Shown here: positions 39,817-49,545 of the stretch, in pieces
Layout of the letters: every line of letters starts with the position of its first letter
Numbering within the stretch: position 1 is the stretch's first letter
Assembly: GCA_017460835.1 (NCBI GenBank)
Contig: JAFUAD010000026.1
Location: 41,790 to 105,789 of the forward strand
Direction of reading: 5' to 3'
Length of the DNA: 64,000 nt
DNA from: Oscillospiraceae bacterium
Lineage (GTDB): Bacteria > Bacillota > Clostridia > Oscillospirales > Ruminococcaceae
Position numbers and translations under genes: made by a program
Notes under the pieces: generated by a model
Seen by the model: only the letters and a program-made list of their open reading frames with translations
Told to the model about the DNA's origin: nothing
Database searches by the model: none

Positions 39817-41010
39817 ATGCAATACAGAACACTGAAGGACGGAACGAAGATTTCCGCACTCGGCTACGGCTGCATGCGGTTTACGACCGCCGGCGGCAGG
39901 ATCGTCATGCAGAAGGCAGAGCGCGAGATCATGGCCGCGATCAAATGCGGCATCAATTACTTTGATACTGCATATGTTTATTCCGGGAGCGAGGCTGCGC
40001 TCGGAGAAATCCTCGAACGGAACAACTGCCGCGAAAGGGTGATGCTCGCCGACAAGCTGCCCTATTATCTGATCCGCACCGCTGCCGGCATCGACAAGTA
40101 TTTCAATGAATCTCTCGCGCGGCTCCGGACGAATTATATCGACAACTACCTGATTCACATGCTCAGCGACATCAAGTCGTGGGAGCGGATGAAATCACTC
40201 GGGATTGAGGAGTGGATCGAACAGAAAAAGGCGGAGGGCGCGATCCGCAGAATCGGCTTTTCCTTCCACGGCGACACCGAGACCTTCAAGCGGCTGATCG
40301 ACGCCTACGACTGGGATTTCTGCCAGATTCAGTACAACTATCTGGATGAGCACACGCAGGCGGGCAGGCAGGGGCTGCGCTATGCGGCCTCAAAGGGGAT
40401 TCCCGTCATCATCATGGAGCCGCTGCGCGGGGGCAGGCTCGTCACCAATCTGCCCGCATCCGCAAAAAAGCTGCTGCGGAGCTATCCGGTTCAGCGGACG
40501 CCTGCCGAATGGGCATTCCGCTGGCTGTGGAATCAGCCGGAGGTGACCTGTGTGCTCTCCGGGATGAATTCGCTTGCCATGCTGAAGGAAAATGTCAGAA
40601 CAGTCAGCAGCGCACCCGCAGGCGCGCTCAGTGCAGAGGACAAAGCGCTGATCAAAAAAATCCGGAACGAAATCCAGAAGCATGCAAAGGTCGGCTGCAC
40701 CGGCTGCCGGTACTGCATGCCCTGCCCGCACGGCGTCGATATCCCCGCGGCGTTCAGCTGCTACAACAAGGCGTTCCTTGAAAAGAAAAATGCCGCAAGG
40801 CGCGAGTATTTTCAGGTGACATCGTTCAAAAAGGACAGGAGCGACATGACGAGATGCATCGGCTGCGGCAGGTGCGAACGGCACTGCCCGCAGCATATCC
40901 AGATCCGGAAGGAGCTGAAGCGCGCGCAGAAGGTGCTGCTGCCGCTTCCGGTTCGCGCCGTTGTCGCGGTCGCGAATAAGGTCGCAAATCTCAATCTGCA
41001 TCTCCGGTAA
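39817..41010 (+). CDS. aldo/keto reductase with C-terminal 4Fe-4S clusters
   Basis: 397 residues from ATG 39817 behind AAGGAGG. The AKR barrel has the tetrad D50, Y55 (DTAYVY), K80 and H114. The C-terminal part carries two Cys clusters: CTGCRYCMPC (C294, C297, C300, C303) and CIGCGRCERHC (C347, C350, C353, C357). This ferredoxin-like extension is typical of the clostridial 'aldo/keto reductase with 4Fe-4S binding domain' proteins, thought to pass electrons between NADPH, iron-sulfur centres and a carbonyl substrate. Substrate unknown. It stands alone. Confidence 0.93.
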   Translation: MQYRTLKDGTKISALGYGCMRFTTAGGRIVMQKAEREIMAAIKCGINYFDTAYVYSGSEAALGEILERNNCRERVMLADKLPYYLIRTAAGIDKYFNESLARLRTNYIDNYLIHMLSDIKSWERMKSLGIEEWIEQKKAEGAIRRIGFSFHGDTETFKRLIDAYDWDFCQIQYNYLDEHTQAGRQGLRYAASKGIPVIIMEPLRGGRLVTNLPASAKKLLRSYPVQRTPAEWAFRWLWNQPEVTCVLSGMNSLAMLKENVRTVSSAPAGALSAEDKALIKKIRNEIQKHAKVGCTGCRYCMPCPHGVDIPAAFSCYNKAFLEKKNAARREYFQVTSFKKDRSDMTRCIGCGRCERHCPQHIQIRKELKRAQKVLLPLPVRAVVAVANKVANLNLHLR

Positions 41011-41038
41011 AATTTCAGCTATTTTTCATCTTTACGGC

Positions 41039-41067
41039 TTGTATTTTTTTCCGTTTTATGCTATAAT
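41039..41067 (+). promoter_or_regulatory. Promoter of the GlsB-like gene
   Basis: TTGTAT, 17 bases, TATAAT, 51 bases before ATG 41119. Confidence 0.8.
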
Positions 41068-41118
41068 TTGCTTGTAATCCGGATTTTTACGAATCCGAAC
41101 AAAACAGGAGGGCGTACT

Positions 41119-41361
41119 ATGTTTATCATCAGAATTTTGATTTCCATTGTCATCGGTGCAATTGTCGGCTCGATTGCCGGCGGACTGATGGATAAGGGCG
41201 GCAAGGGATTTCTCGGCAATGCCGTAATCGGTATCATCGGCGGCGCAGTCGGCGGCTGGATCGGGAATCTGCTGGATACCGGTCATGACTGGCTTTCGAG
41301 CATCGTGCTCGCGGTCATCGGCTCGTGCCTTGTCATCTTTATCATCGGAAAGCTCAAATGA
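41119..41361 (+). CDS. GlsB/YeaQ/YmgE-family stress membrane protein
   Basis: 80 residues, ATG 41119 with CAGGAGGG. Three hydrophobic helices with many Gly residues (IGAIVGSIAGGLMDKGGKGFLGN, residues 13-35; IIGGAVGGWIG) give the transglycosylase-associated (Transgly_assoc) protein pattern. Such proteins are small membrane components linked with general stress; their action is not known. Own promoter and terminator. Confidence 0.9.
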   Translation: MFIIRILISIVIGAIVGSIAGGLMDKGGKGFLGNAVIGIIGGAVGGWIGNLLDTGHDWLSSIVLAVIGSCLVIFIIGKLK

Positions 41362-41378
41362 GCGGCATGTGATTCCGG

Positions 41379-41420
41379 ATGCTCCCGTACAGTGAACGGT
41401 ACTGTGCGGGAGCATTTTTG
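41379..41420 (+). terminator. Terminator of the GlsB-like gene
   Basis: A 15-bp stem (ATGCTCCCGTACAGT / ACTGTGCGGGAGCAT, one mismatch) with a 7-base loop and T5. Confidence 0.93.
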
Positions 41421-41421
41421 T

Positions 41422-41450
41422 TTGACAAACCGCGCATATCATGCTATAAT
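41422..41450 (+). promoter_or_regulatory. Promoter of the DUF2156-YkgJ/PepD-sbcDC string
   Basis: TTGACA, 17 bases, TATAAT, an exact consensus, immediately after the preceding terminator's T-run. Confidence 0.93.
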
Positions 41451-41489
41451 AGAATGGACTATCTATATGACAAAGAAAGGCCGATTTGA

Positions 41490-42413
41490 TTGATCAAAAC
41501 AGATTTTCATATTCCGCTGCTGACCGACCGGGACACGGTTTTCGCCTCTGTCAATGCGGTAGGCGCAAAGGAGAACGACGCAGCCTTCGCAAGTCTCTAT
41601 CTGCTGCGGGAAAAATACGGGACAGAGATAGCGCTTTGCGGCGGGATGCTGCTGAGGCGGTACCGTGCGGGCTTCCGCGCAGGCTGCTTCGGCTTTCCGC
41701 TCGGCAGCGGAGACCTGCGCAGCGCGCTTTCCCGGCTGTATGCGGATGCATCGGAGAGAGGGGAGACGCTCAGGCTGACCCTTCTGACAAAGGAGCAGTG
41801 TGATACGCTCGAAGCGCTGTTTCCGGGCGGATTTCAGTTTACGCCCGCGGAGGATTACACCGAATACCTCTATCTGCGGCAGAATCTTGCAGAGCTCAAA
41901 GGGAGCAAATATCACGGAAAGCGCAACCATATCGCGCAGTTCTGGCGGGCATATCCCGATGCGCAGATTCAGCCGCTGATCGCGGAAAACGCCGATTTTG
42001 CCGTGCGGATCGCGGAGCGCTGGCTCGCCGGGCGCGATGACCCGCAGGCGCCCTCGCTGCTCGCGGAGCTGCGGTGCATCCGGGAGGCCGCCGCAGGCTG
42101 GGATGCACTCGGGCTGACGGGGCTGCTGCTCTATGCAAAGGCGGACGAGGAGCCGGTCGGCATGACCGTTCTCTCGCAGATTTCAGACGGGATTTACGAT
42201 GTGCATTTTGAAAAGGTCGTGCCGGGATATCCTCATGCATGGCCGGTCGTTGCCAATGAAGCGGCAAAATGCCTCAAGGATGCGGTTTACCTTAACCGCG
42301 AGGAGGATCTCGGCGAAGCGGGCATGCGCGCATCGAAAAACTCCTATCATCCCGATCTGCGCAATGAAAAATTCACCGCACTCTGGTGCGGAAGGGAGTC
42401 GCTGATATGCTGA
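41490..42413 (+). CDS. DUF2156 protein (phosphatidylglycerol lysyltransferase C-terminal-like)
   Basis: 307 residues, with a TTG start at 41490 and GAAAGG at 9 bases; no in-frame ATG fits better. The two GNAT-like halves typical of DUF2156 are present: KGSKYHGKRNHIAQF marks the middle, and GMTVLSQISDGIYDVHFEKV with YLNREEDLGEAGMRASKNSY the C-terminus. Soluble DUF2156 proteins share the aminoacyl-transferring fold of MprF, but the substrate of this clostridial branch is not established. It overlaps the next start codon (ATGCTGA). Confidence 0.85.
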   Translation: MIKTDFHIPLLTDRDTVFASVNAVGAKENDAAFASLYLLREKYGTEIALCGGMLLRRYRAGFRAGCFGFPLGSGDLRSALSRLYADASERGETLRLTLLTKEQCDTLEALFPGGFQFTPAEDYTEYLYLRQNLAELKGSKYHGKRNHIAQFWRAYPDAQIQPLIAENADFAVRIAERWLAGRDDPQAPSLLAELRCIREAAAGWDALGLTGLLLYAKADEEPVGMTVLSQISDGIYDVHFEKVVPGYPHAWPVVANEAAKCLKDAVYLNREEDLGEAGMRASKNSYHPDLRNEKFTALWCGRESLIC

Positions 42414-44314
42414 AAACCATTCTCTCCGGCGAAACCTGCGCTGCCTGCCGCAATTGCTGCATCTTCGAGGAGCAGAGCGCATGGGAGCTGCCGACCTTTC
42501 CGGAGGCGGCGATCCGGCGGCTGAAGAATGCCCCGCAGTACAAAATCAAAGAAGAAAACGGCAGATACCGCATCACGCTTCCCTATGATGACACCCATAC
42601 GGCAAAGCCGTGTCCGTTTCTGGATGCAGAATCCGGCTGCACGCTGCCCGCAGAGGAAAAGCCCTTTGCCTGCAAGCTCTGGCCGGTGCGCGTGATGCCG
42701 GACAGCGAGGGGCGTCCTGCGCTGACGCTCTACCGCGGATGTCCCGGCGTTGCCGCGGAGCAGACACCCGCGCTGTATGCGCTGCTCGACAGCGGGCTGC
42801 GTGCGCGCATTTTCTCGGAGCTCAGCCTCGATCCCTCGCTGATGCTCCCGTATCACCCGAATTATATCTATCTGGAGAGGCGAAATATGATGCAGTATCC
42901 AAAGCCCGAAGCAGTGTTCCGTTATTTTTCCGAGATCGCGGCGATTCCGCACGGCTCCGGCAATACCGCCGGAATCCGGGGCTGGGCGCTTCAAACCGCA
43001 GCGCGGCTCTCGCTCGATGCACATGCCGACGAAACCGGCAATGTCATCATCCGTAAGGCTGCGTCGCCGGGATATGAAACGCACCCGCGCGTGATGCTGC
43101 AAGGGCATCTGGATATGGTCTGTGCCAAGCTGCCGGATTGCAGCAAGAATATGGAAACCGAGGGGCTCGATCTCATCTGGGGCGAGGAGTACCTCACTGC
43201 CGACGGCACGACCCTCGGCGGCGACGACGGCATCGCGGTCGCGTATGCGTTTGCGCTGCTCGAAGCCGATGATATTCCGCACCCGCCGCTGACCGTCCTG
43301 CTGACCGTTGACGAGGAAACCGGCATGGACGGCGCATCCGGGCTTGCGCCGGAGGAGCTGGACGGTCAATATCTCATCAATCTCGATTCCGAGGACGAGG
43401 GCATTTTCACGGTCGGGTGCGCGGGCGGCGTGCGCTCGCATCTGTGTTATCCCGTATCGTTTTCACCGGCAGAAGGCGCGCTGCTCCGGTTGCATCTCTC
43501 CGGGCTGACCGGCGGTCACTCCGGCACCGAAATCGACAAGCCGCGGCTCAATGCCAACACCGCGATGCTGCGCATGCTCCGGGCGGTTCCGGTTCCGTTC
43601 CGGCTGATTGCATGGAATGGCGGCGTCCGGGACAATGTGATTCCGACGGAATGCAGCGTATCACTCTGCTGCATGAACGGCTCGGAACAGGCGGTGCTCC
43701 GTGCGATTCAGAATACGGCTGAGGAAATCCGCAGCGAAACGCCGGATGACAGCAGCTTTCAGGTCACATCGGAATGCGGCGCGGTCACGGATGAATCCGC
43801 GCTGACGGAGGACGCGACTGCTGCGCTGCTGCGGGAGCTTTCCAAACTGCCGAACGGCGTACAGAAGATGAATGACACGCTGCATATGCCCGAAACCTCG
43901 CTGAATCTCGGTATCTTTTCGCTTGGTGCTGACGGGATGCAGGTCGATGCGCTGATTCGCAGCGGGGTCAATGAAGAAAAGAGGCTGCTTGCAGGGCAGC
44001 TTGCGGCAGCCGTTACGGAAGCGGGCGGCACTGCATCGGAATCCGGGGAATATCCCGCGTGGGAGTATCAGCCGGACACTGCGCTTGAACGCACTGCCGT
44101 CCGGGTTTTTCAGGAATTATACGGAAAAGCGCCGGTCGTGCAGACAATCCATGCGGGGCTCGAATGCGGGATTCTCTCCGCAAAGGCGCCGCTGATGCAG
44201 TGCATTTCGATTGGCCCCGATCTTCCCGATATCCACACGCCGCGCGAACGGCTCTCCATCCCCTCGGCAAGGCGGACATGGGAGTTTCTGTGCGCGCTGC
44301 TGAAGGCGCTCTGA
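42407..44314 (+). CDS. fusion of YkgJ-type Cys-cluster domain and PepD (M20C) dipeptidase
   Basis: 635 residues. Residues 1-160 form a YkgJ family zinc/iron-cluster domain with CAACRNCC (C11, C14, C17, C18), PCPFL, GCTLPAEEKPFACKLWP. From M161 (42887) onward it is a complete PepD/M20C aminoacyl-histidine dipeptidase: IPHGSGN, zinc ligands in MLQGHLDMVC, GGDDGIA, VDEETGMDG and the late HAGLECG. GAGAGGCGAAAT just before ATG 42887 looks like an old ribosome-binding site. The two genes have therefore joined by loss of a stop, or the assembly hides one, and PepD may still be translated separately. RBS GAAGGGAG precedes ATG 42407. Confidence 0.9.
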   Translation: MLKTILSGETCAACRNCCIFEEQSAWELPTFPEAAIRRLKNAPQYKIKEENGRYRITLPYDDTHTAKPCPFLDAESGCTLPAEEKPFACKLWPVRVMPDSEGRPALTLYRGCPGVAAEQTPALYALLDSGLRARIFSELSLDPSLMLPYHPNYIYLERRNMMQYPKPEAVFRYFSEIAAIPHGSGNTAGIRGWALQTAARLSLDAHADETGNVIIRKAASPGYETHPRVMLQGHLDMVCAKLPDCSKNMETEGLDLIWGEEYLTADGTTLGGDDGIAVAYAFALLEADDIPHPPLTVLLTVDEETGMDGASGLAPEELDGQYLINLDSEDEGIFTVGCAGGVRSHLCYPVSFSPAEGALLRLHLSGLTGGHSGTEIDKPRLNANTAMLRMLRAVPVPFRLIAWNGGVRDNVIPTECSVSLCCMNGSEQAVLRAIQNTAEEIRSETPDDSSFQVTSECGAVTDESALTEDATAALLRELSKLPNGVQKMNDTLHMPETSLNLGIFSLGADGMQVDALIRSGVNEEKRLLAGQLAAAVTEAGGTASESGEYPAWEYQPDTALERTAVRVFQELYGKAPVVQTIHAGLECGILSAKAPLMQCISIGPDLPDIHTPRERLSIPSARRTWEFLCALLKAL

Positions 44315-44344
44315 TTCTGAATAAATGAAAGGCAGGTGTTTCCC

Positions 44345-45481
44345 ATGCGGTTTCTCCATCTGGCAGATCTGCACATCGGCAAGGTGCTGCACCGGCACAG
44401 CATGATTCCCGATCAAAAGTACATTTTGCAGCAGATTCTGCAAATTGCCGACGCACAGCAGGTCGATGCTGTCCTGATTGCCGGCGACATTTATCAGCGG
44501 AATACGCCCTCGCCGGAGGCCATGACCGTATTCAGCGATTTTCTCTCTGCGCTTGCCGGGAAAAATCTTCCCTGCTATCTCATCAGCGGCAACCATGATT
44601 CCGCTGAGCGCGTTGCGTATCTCTCTGCGCTTGCGGAGCAGTCGGGCATTCACATCGCCGGCGCAGAGGGCGGAACGGTGTATTCCTATCAGACGGAGGA
44701 TGCATTCGGCGCGCTGACGATTCACCTGCTCCCGTACTGCACCCCGGCGATCGTCCGGCAGCGGTATCCGGAGGAGGCGGCACAGATCCGCAGCTACGAG
44801 GATGCAGTCCGCACCGTGCTCAGCAAATTTCCCGTTTCGGGAGAGGGGCGCAATGTGCTGGTCTGCCACCAGTTCCTGACCGGCGCCGTTACCTGCGATT
44901 CCGAGGAGCTGGCAATCGGCGGGCTCGACAACATCTCCGCCGAGCTGTTTGATGCCTATGATTATGTCGCGCTCGGGCATCTGCACGGGCCGCAGCATGT
45001 TTCATGTGAAACGGTGCGCTATGCCGGCTCGCCGCTCAAATATTCCTTTTCCGAGCTGCATCAGCATAAATCGGTCACGGTCGTCGATCTGAAGGAAAAG
45101 GGGAATGTCACGGTCACTGCCGTCCCGCTGACGCCGCTGCACGGGATGCAGGAGCTCCCCGGAACGCTCGAAGCGCTTTTGCAGCATGAGCCGACCGAGG
45201 ATTATGTGCATGTGCTGCTGCTCGATGAGGAGCCGCCGGCAGATGCAGTCCGGCAGCTTCGCACGGTGTTCCCGAATCTGCTGCAAATGACCGTCCGGAA
45301 CAGCAAATTCCGCGAGGACAGAACCGTCTCGGCGGACAGCCGGCCGGAGTACACCGATTTTCTGAAGCTGTTTTCGGAATTCTACGCTTTCCAGAACGCG
45401 GGCGCTGCGCCCAATGACCGGCAGCAGGAAATTGTCCGCAGGCTGCTGGAACAGATCGACGGGGAGGTGCAGAGCGAATGA
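44345..45481 (+). CDS. sbcD: exonuclease SbcCD, nuclease subunit D
   Basis: 378 residues from ATG 44345. The metallophosphoesterase motifs are complete: LADLHIGK, AGDIY, SGNHDSAERV, VCHQFL and GHLHGPQ. It forms the Mre11-like nuclease that cuts hairpin and blocked DNA ends, together with SbcC. It overlaps sbcC by 4 bases (ATGA), so the two are translated together. Confidence 0.97.
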   Translation: MRFLHLADLHIGKVLHRHSMIPDQKYILQQILQIADAQQVDAVLIAGDIYQRNTPSPEAMTVFSDFLSALAGKNLPCYLISGNHDSAERVAYLSALAEQSGIHIAGAEGGTVYSYQTEDAFGALTIHLLPYCTPAIVRQRYPEEAAQIRSYEDAVRTVLSKFPVSGEGRNVLVCHQFLTGAVTCDSEELAIGGLDNISAELFDAYDYVALGHLHGPQHVSCETVRYAGSPLKYSFSELHQHKSVTVVDLKEKGNVTVTAVPLTPLHGMQELPGTLEALLQHEPTEDYVHVLLLDEEPPADAVRQLRTVFPNLLQMTVRNSKFREDRTVSADSRPEYTDFLKLFSEFYAFQNAGAAPNDRQQEIVRRLLEQIDGEVQSE

Positions 45482-48102
45482 GACCCGAAAAGCTGACCAT
45501 GCAGGCATTCGGTCCGTATGCCGGATGCGTTTCTGTTGATTTTACGCGCTTTGGTGAGAACGGGCTGTTTCTGATCTCCGGCGATACCGGCGCGGGAAAG
45601 ACGACAATTTTTGATGCGATCTCCTTTGCGCTTTACGGGGAGGCGAGCGGCGGAAAGAATCGCCGCTCCTCCAAGAGCTTCCGCTCGGACTATGCCGATC
45701 CAGAAACCGAAACCTTTGTCGAGCTGACCTTCATGCACCGCGGCGAGCGCTATACCGTCCGGCGGAATCCGGAGTACATGCGCGCAAAGCGCAGAGGCAG
45801 CGGCCTTGTAAAAGAGGGGAGCGCGGTCTCCCTGACGCGGCACAGCGACGGGGTACTTCAGGATTCGCAGGAGATTGCCAATGCCGCAATCCGCGAGCTG
45901 ATCGGGCTCGACCGCGAGCAGTTTGCACAGACGGTCATGATCGCGCAGGGCGATTTCCTCAAAATTCTCAATGCCAAATCCAAAGACCGCAAGGAGCTCT
46001 TTCAGAAGCTCTTTGCGACGACGCGGTATGCGCGCTTTCAGGATCTGCTCAAGGATGCCTGCTCTGTTTCGGTACGCAGGCTTGAGGAGATCGACCTCAC
46101 TGTCCGGCAGACCGCCGCGGGCATCCGCATTCCGGCAGATGCCGAGGGCGCAGAGTGGCTGAATGCTCTGCGGGATGAGCCCTCGGTCATCGGAAAGGCA
46201 CTGCCTGCCCTGCACCGCTTCTGCACCGAGGAGGCACAGATTCTCGCGGAGCAGGAAAGCGAGATCACCGGAGAGGAAGCCGCTTTGCAGGCGATGATCA
46301 AGGAAACCGAGGCCGGCAAGCAGCAGAACCGTCTGCTGCGGGAGCTGAACCGCGCCGAGGAGCAGGATGCGGCACTTCGCAGCCGGGAGCCGGAGATCGC
46401 GGCACAGCGGGAGCAGCTCAGAACCGCGGAGCAGGCCGCCGAGCTGTATACGCATTACAGTGCGCTCCATACCGCAGAGCAGCGGGAAGCAGAAGCAGAA
46501 CAGAATCTCTCGGCGCACAGGGAGGGACTGCCTGTGTGTCAGGCGGCAGCAGAGCAGGCTGCCGAGCAGTATCAAAATGCACAGCAGCGCGCCGAAATGA
46601 TCCCCGCGCTTACAAAGCAGCAGCAGGATGCCGAGCAGGCCTGTGCGCTGCTGGAGAAATCGGAGCAGCTTCGTGATGCCCACAGAAGCACATCCGATCA
46701 GTGCCGGGCGGCATTGGCAGGCTTGCAGGCTGCATCGGAGCAGCAGGCACAGTGCCTCAGCGCCTATCTTGCCGGTCAGGCGGGGCGGCTTGCCGCAGAG
46801 CTCAAAGCGGATACGCCGTGTCCGGTCTGCGGCTCCGTGACGCACCCCTGTCCCGCTGCAATGCCCGCACAGACCCCGACCGCCGACGATCTCGATGCGG
46901 CAAATGCAAAGCAGTCCGATGCACTGGCACGGTATGAGCGGCTGAAGCAGATCGCGGCCGAGCGCGAACAGGCGCTGAAGGACACGCTTGCCGCCCTCGT
47001 GCAGATTACCGGCGAACAGGTTCCGCCGCGCGAGACGCTCTTGCAGCAGGCGGAGGACGCGGCAGGTCAGATCAAAGAAATCGGAGATGCATGCGCCGCG
47101 GCACAGAATGCACTGCATCAGGCGGAGCGCAGCCTTGCGGCAAGGCAGGCAGCCTGCTCTGAGGCGGAAAAGCAGGTGCAGCGCACAGAGGCGGAAACGC
47201 TTCGCATGACAGAACGCTATACAGCCGCGCTTGCGGCATCGGATTTCCCCGATGAGGACAGCTTCCTCGGGGCGATGCTCCCGCCGGAGAGCCGCTCGGT
47301 GCTCCGGAAGCAGATTCAGGATTACGAGCGCAGCCTCAGTGAGCTGAGCGGCAGACTCTCGAATCTGCGGCTGCAATGCACGGTCACGGAGGAAATTCCG
47401 GTCGCGGAAATGGAGCAGAAGCTCCTTGCCATGCGGCAGGCACAGCAGCAGCGCCGTCAGCAGAATCAGGAACGGATGCTCCGGTATGACCGGAATTTCC
47501 GGGCGCTGCAAACACTGGAGCCGCTCGAAACCGCCCGGCAGGATGCCGAGCGCGAATGCGCCGACCTCCGCGATCTTTACCAGACCGTCGGCGGGCATCA
47601 GAAGGGGCAGGTCAAGCTGAGCTTTGAGGCTTATGTCCAGCAGTTCTATTTCCGGCAGGTGGTTGCCTCGGCAAACAAGCGGCTCCGCATCCTGACCAAT
47701 GACCTCTACGCGCTGCGCTGCCAGACAGAGGCGGATTCGCTGCGCGGACAGACCGGTCTCGATCTTGAGGTCTTTGACAGCAGCACCGGGCTCTGGCGCG
47801 ATGTCTCGACGCTTTCCGGCGGCGAATCGTTCCTCGCGTCACTTGCGCTTGCGCTGGGGCTTTCCGATACCGTTCAGGCACAGAGCGGCGGCATCGAGCT
47901 CGATGCGATGTTCATTGACGAGGGCTTCGGTTCGCTCGACGAGCAAACGCTGCGGCAGGCAATTCAAATGCTGGCAAAGCTCGCGGACGGCACCAGACTG
48001 ATCGGTGTGATCTCGCATGTCACTGAGCTGAAAAATGCGATTGATTCGCAAATTCACATTACGAAGGATTACACGGGAAGCAGACTGACCGTTCGTGTCT
48101 GA
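45478..48102 (+). CDS. sbcC: exonuclease SbcCD, ATPase subunit C
   Basis: 874 residues. Walker A GDTGAGKTT (35-43) sits at the N-terminus. Long coiled coils (about 170-700) rich in Gln, Ala and Glu flank the zinc hook CPVCG (about 447-451). The C-terminal lobe has the signature LSGGESF and Walker B MFIDEGFGSLDE. The Rad50-like ATPase tethers DNA ends and controls SbcD. Length is slightly below the usual 1000-residue form owing to shorter coils. Confidence 0.97.
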   Translation: MRPEKLTMQAFGPYAGCVSVDFTRFGENGLFLISGDTGAGKTTIFDAISFALYGEASGGKNRRSSKSFRSDYADPETETFVELTFMHRGERYTVRRNPEYMRAKRRGSGLVKEGSAVSLTRHSDGVLQDSQEIANAAIRELIGLDREQFAQTVMIAQGDFLKILNAKSKDRKELFQKLFATTRYARFQDLLKDACSVSVRRLEEIDLTVRQTAAGIRIPADAEGAEWLNALRDEPSVIGKALPALHRFCTEEAQILAEQESEITGEEAALQAMIKETEAGKQQNRLLRELNRAEEQDAALRSREPEIAAQREQLRTAEQAAELYTHYSALHTAEQREAEAEQNLSAHREGLPVCQAAAEQAAEQYQNAQQRAEMIPALTKQQQDAEQACALLEKSEQLRDAHRSTSDQCRAALAGLQAASEQQAQCLSAYLAGQAGRLAAELKADTPCPVCGSVTHPCPAAMPAQTPTADDLDAANAKQSDALARYERLKQIAAEREQALKDTLAALVQITGEQVPPRETLLQQAEDAAGQIKEIGDACAAAQNALHQAERSLAARQAACSEAEKQVQRTEAETLRMTERYTAALAASDFPDEDSFLGAMLPPESRSVLRKQIQDYERSLSELSGRLSNLRLQCTVTEEIPVAEMEQKLLAMRQAQQQRRQQNQERMLRYDRNFRALQTLEPLETARQDAERECADLRDLYQTVGGHQKGQVKLSFEAYVQQFYFRQVVASANKRLRILTNDLYALRCQTEADSLRGQTGLDLEVFDSSTGLWRDVSTLSGGESFLASLALALGLSDTVQAQSGGIELDAMFIDEGFGSLDEQTLRQAIQMLAKLADGTRLIGVISHVTELKNAIDSQIHITKDYTGSRLTVRV

Positions 48103-48135
48103 GCGGGCGCTGCATTCAGAAAAGGAGCAGACAGC

Positions 48136-49521
48136 ATGAAACAGAAAACAGGATTTTGGAAGAAGCTCGCGGCTGTTGCCGCTGCACTGGCACTCTGCCT
48201 CCCCATGATTCCGGCGATGCATGCGGTGAAGGCATCGGCAGCGGTCGTCGGCGACTGCGACGGAAACGATGTGTTTGACCTCCGCGATGCGGAATGTATG
48301 CAGCAATATCTGCTTTGCGGCAGAACCGAGCTGCTCGGCGGCGATCTTGACCTCAGCGGCAGCATCAATGCAGCAGACCTGACGCTGCTGAAGCGGAAAT
48401 TCAAGATGACGCCGAAACCGGAGACCGTCACGCTGATGGTCTACATCTCCGGGGCAAACCTTGAAAGCAGCTACGGCGAGGTCAGTGCCGATCTGGAGGA
48501 GATCACGGCGGCGCAGTATTCGGAGAATTTGCAGGTCGTTGCGATGACAGGCGGCGCTTCGGCATGGCACAACGAGCTCGCGGATGCCGATGCAAACTAC
48601 CGGATCACGGTGAGTGCGGAGGGCGCGCGCTCGGAGAAAATGGACGGCGAAAACCGCGATATGGCAAGCGGCGACACTCTGCGGGAATTCATCACCGATA
48701 CTGCTGCGGCATATCCCGCCGACCGCTATGCGCTGATTATCTGGGGGCACGGTGCGGGGCCGCTCTACGGGCTCTGCTATGATGAGCTCTCCGGCAAGAC
48801 GATGTTCCTGCCGCAGCTTCGCGATGCGCTTGAGGGCGCGGATGTGCATTTTGACTGGATCGGGTTTGACTGCTGCATCATGGGCAGCCTTGAGACCGCG
48901 TATGCCGTGAAGGACAGCGCCGATTACATGATCGCTTGCCCCGCGGTCATGAGCAGCCTCGGCTGGGCATATGAGCCGTTTATCACCAAATGGGCGGCGG
49001 ATCCGGCCTGCCCGACAGAGGAGCTCCTTGCGTGCATCGCGGATACGTCGATCGACGCCAATGTCGGTTCGGGCAATTCCGCTGCAATGGCAAGTGTTGA
49101 TCTGCAATACACCGAGGCGCTGACCGATGCGGTCTATACCTATATCAACGATCTCTACGCGGCCTACAAGGATGCGGGCATTTCGGATATTTACGAAGCG
49201 CGCGGAAAAATGCTCGATTCGGAGGCGGAGGGCTTCTCGACCTACGATACGGTCGATCTGGTCTCGCTGGTCACGCTGCTGCCCGCAGAGGGGCATTCCG
49301 ATGCCGTGACGGAGCTGGTCGCGCAGGCCGTGACGCACCGCGCCCTGCTCGAGGCCGGCGACTTCTGCGGCCTGACGCTCTGGTTCCCGGAAAAGTTCCC
49401 GACGGACGGGCTCAGCCTGATGCCGTCTGTTTACAAGGACCTCGGGCTCAGCGAGACCTATATCGCCCAGATGCGGGAGCTCAGCAGTGCGATCAGGGCT
49501 GAAATGCAGGACGCGGCCTGA
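48136..49521 (+). CDS. secreted clostripain-family (C11) protease with N-terminal dockerin
   Basis: 461 residues. The signal peptide ends near ASAA (about residue 36). A two-repeat dockerin lies at 38-90 (GDCDGNDVFD and GDLDLSGSINAADLTLLKR). The C11 catalytic domain begins at about residue 96, with catalytic His205 in IIWGHGAG and Cys247 in GFDCCIMG. Such enzymes cut after basic residues and mature by autocleavage. A protease carrying a dockerin would be displayed on the cellulosome, where it could process scaffold proteins or digest plant or bacterial protein. It begins 33 bases after sbcC. Confidence 0.93.
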   Translation: MKQKTGFWKKLAAVAAALALCLPMIPAMHAVKASAAVVGDCDGNDVFDLRDAECMQQYLLCGRTELLGGDLDLSGSINAADLTLLKRKFKMTPKPETVTLMVYISGANLESSYGEVSADLEEITAAQYSENLQVVAMTGGASAWHNELADADANYRITVSAEGARSEKMDGENRDMASGDTLREFITDTAAAYPADRYALIIWGHGAGPLYGLCYDELSGKTMFLPQLRDALEGADVHFDWIGFDCCIMGSLETAYAVKDSADYMIACPAVMSSLGWAYEPFITKWAADPACPTEELLACIADTSIDANVGSGNSAAMASVDLQYTEALTDAVYTYINDLYAAYKDAGISDIYEARGKMLDSEAEGFSTYDTVDLVSLVTLLPAEGHSDAVTELVAQAVTHRALLEAGDFCGLTLWFPEKFPTDGLSLMPSVYKDLGLSETYIAQMRELSSAIRAEMQDAA

Positions 49522-49545
49522 GCGGGATGTTTTTCCGGTCAGGAC

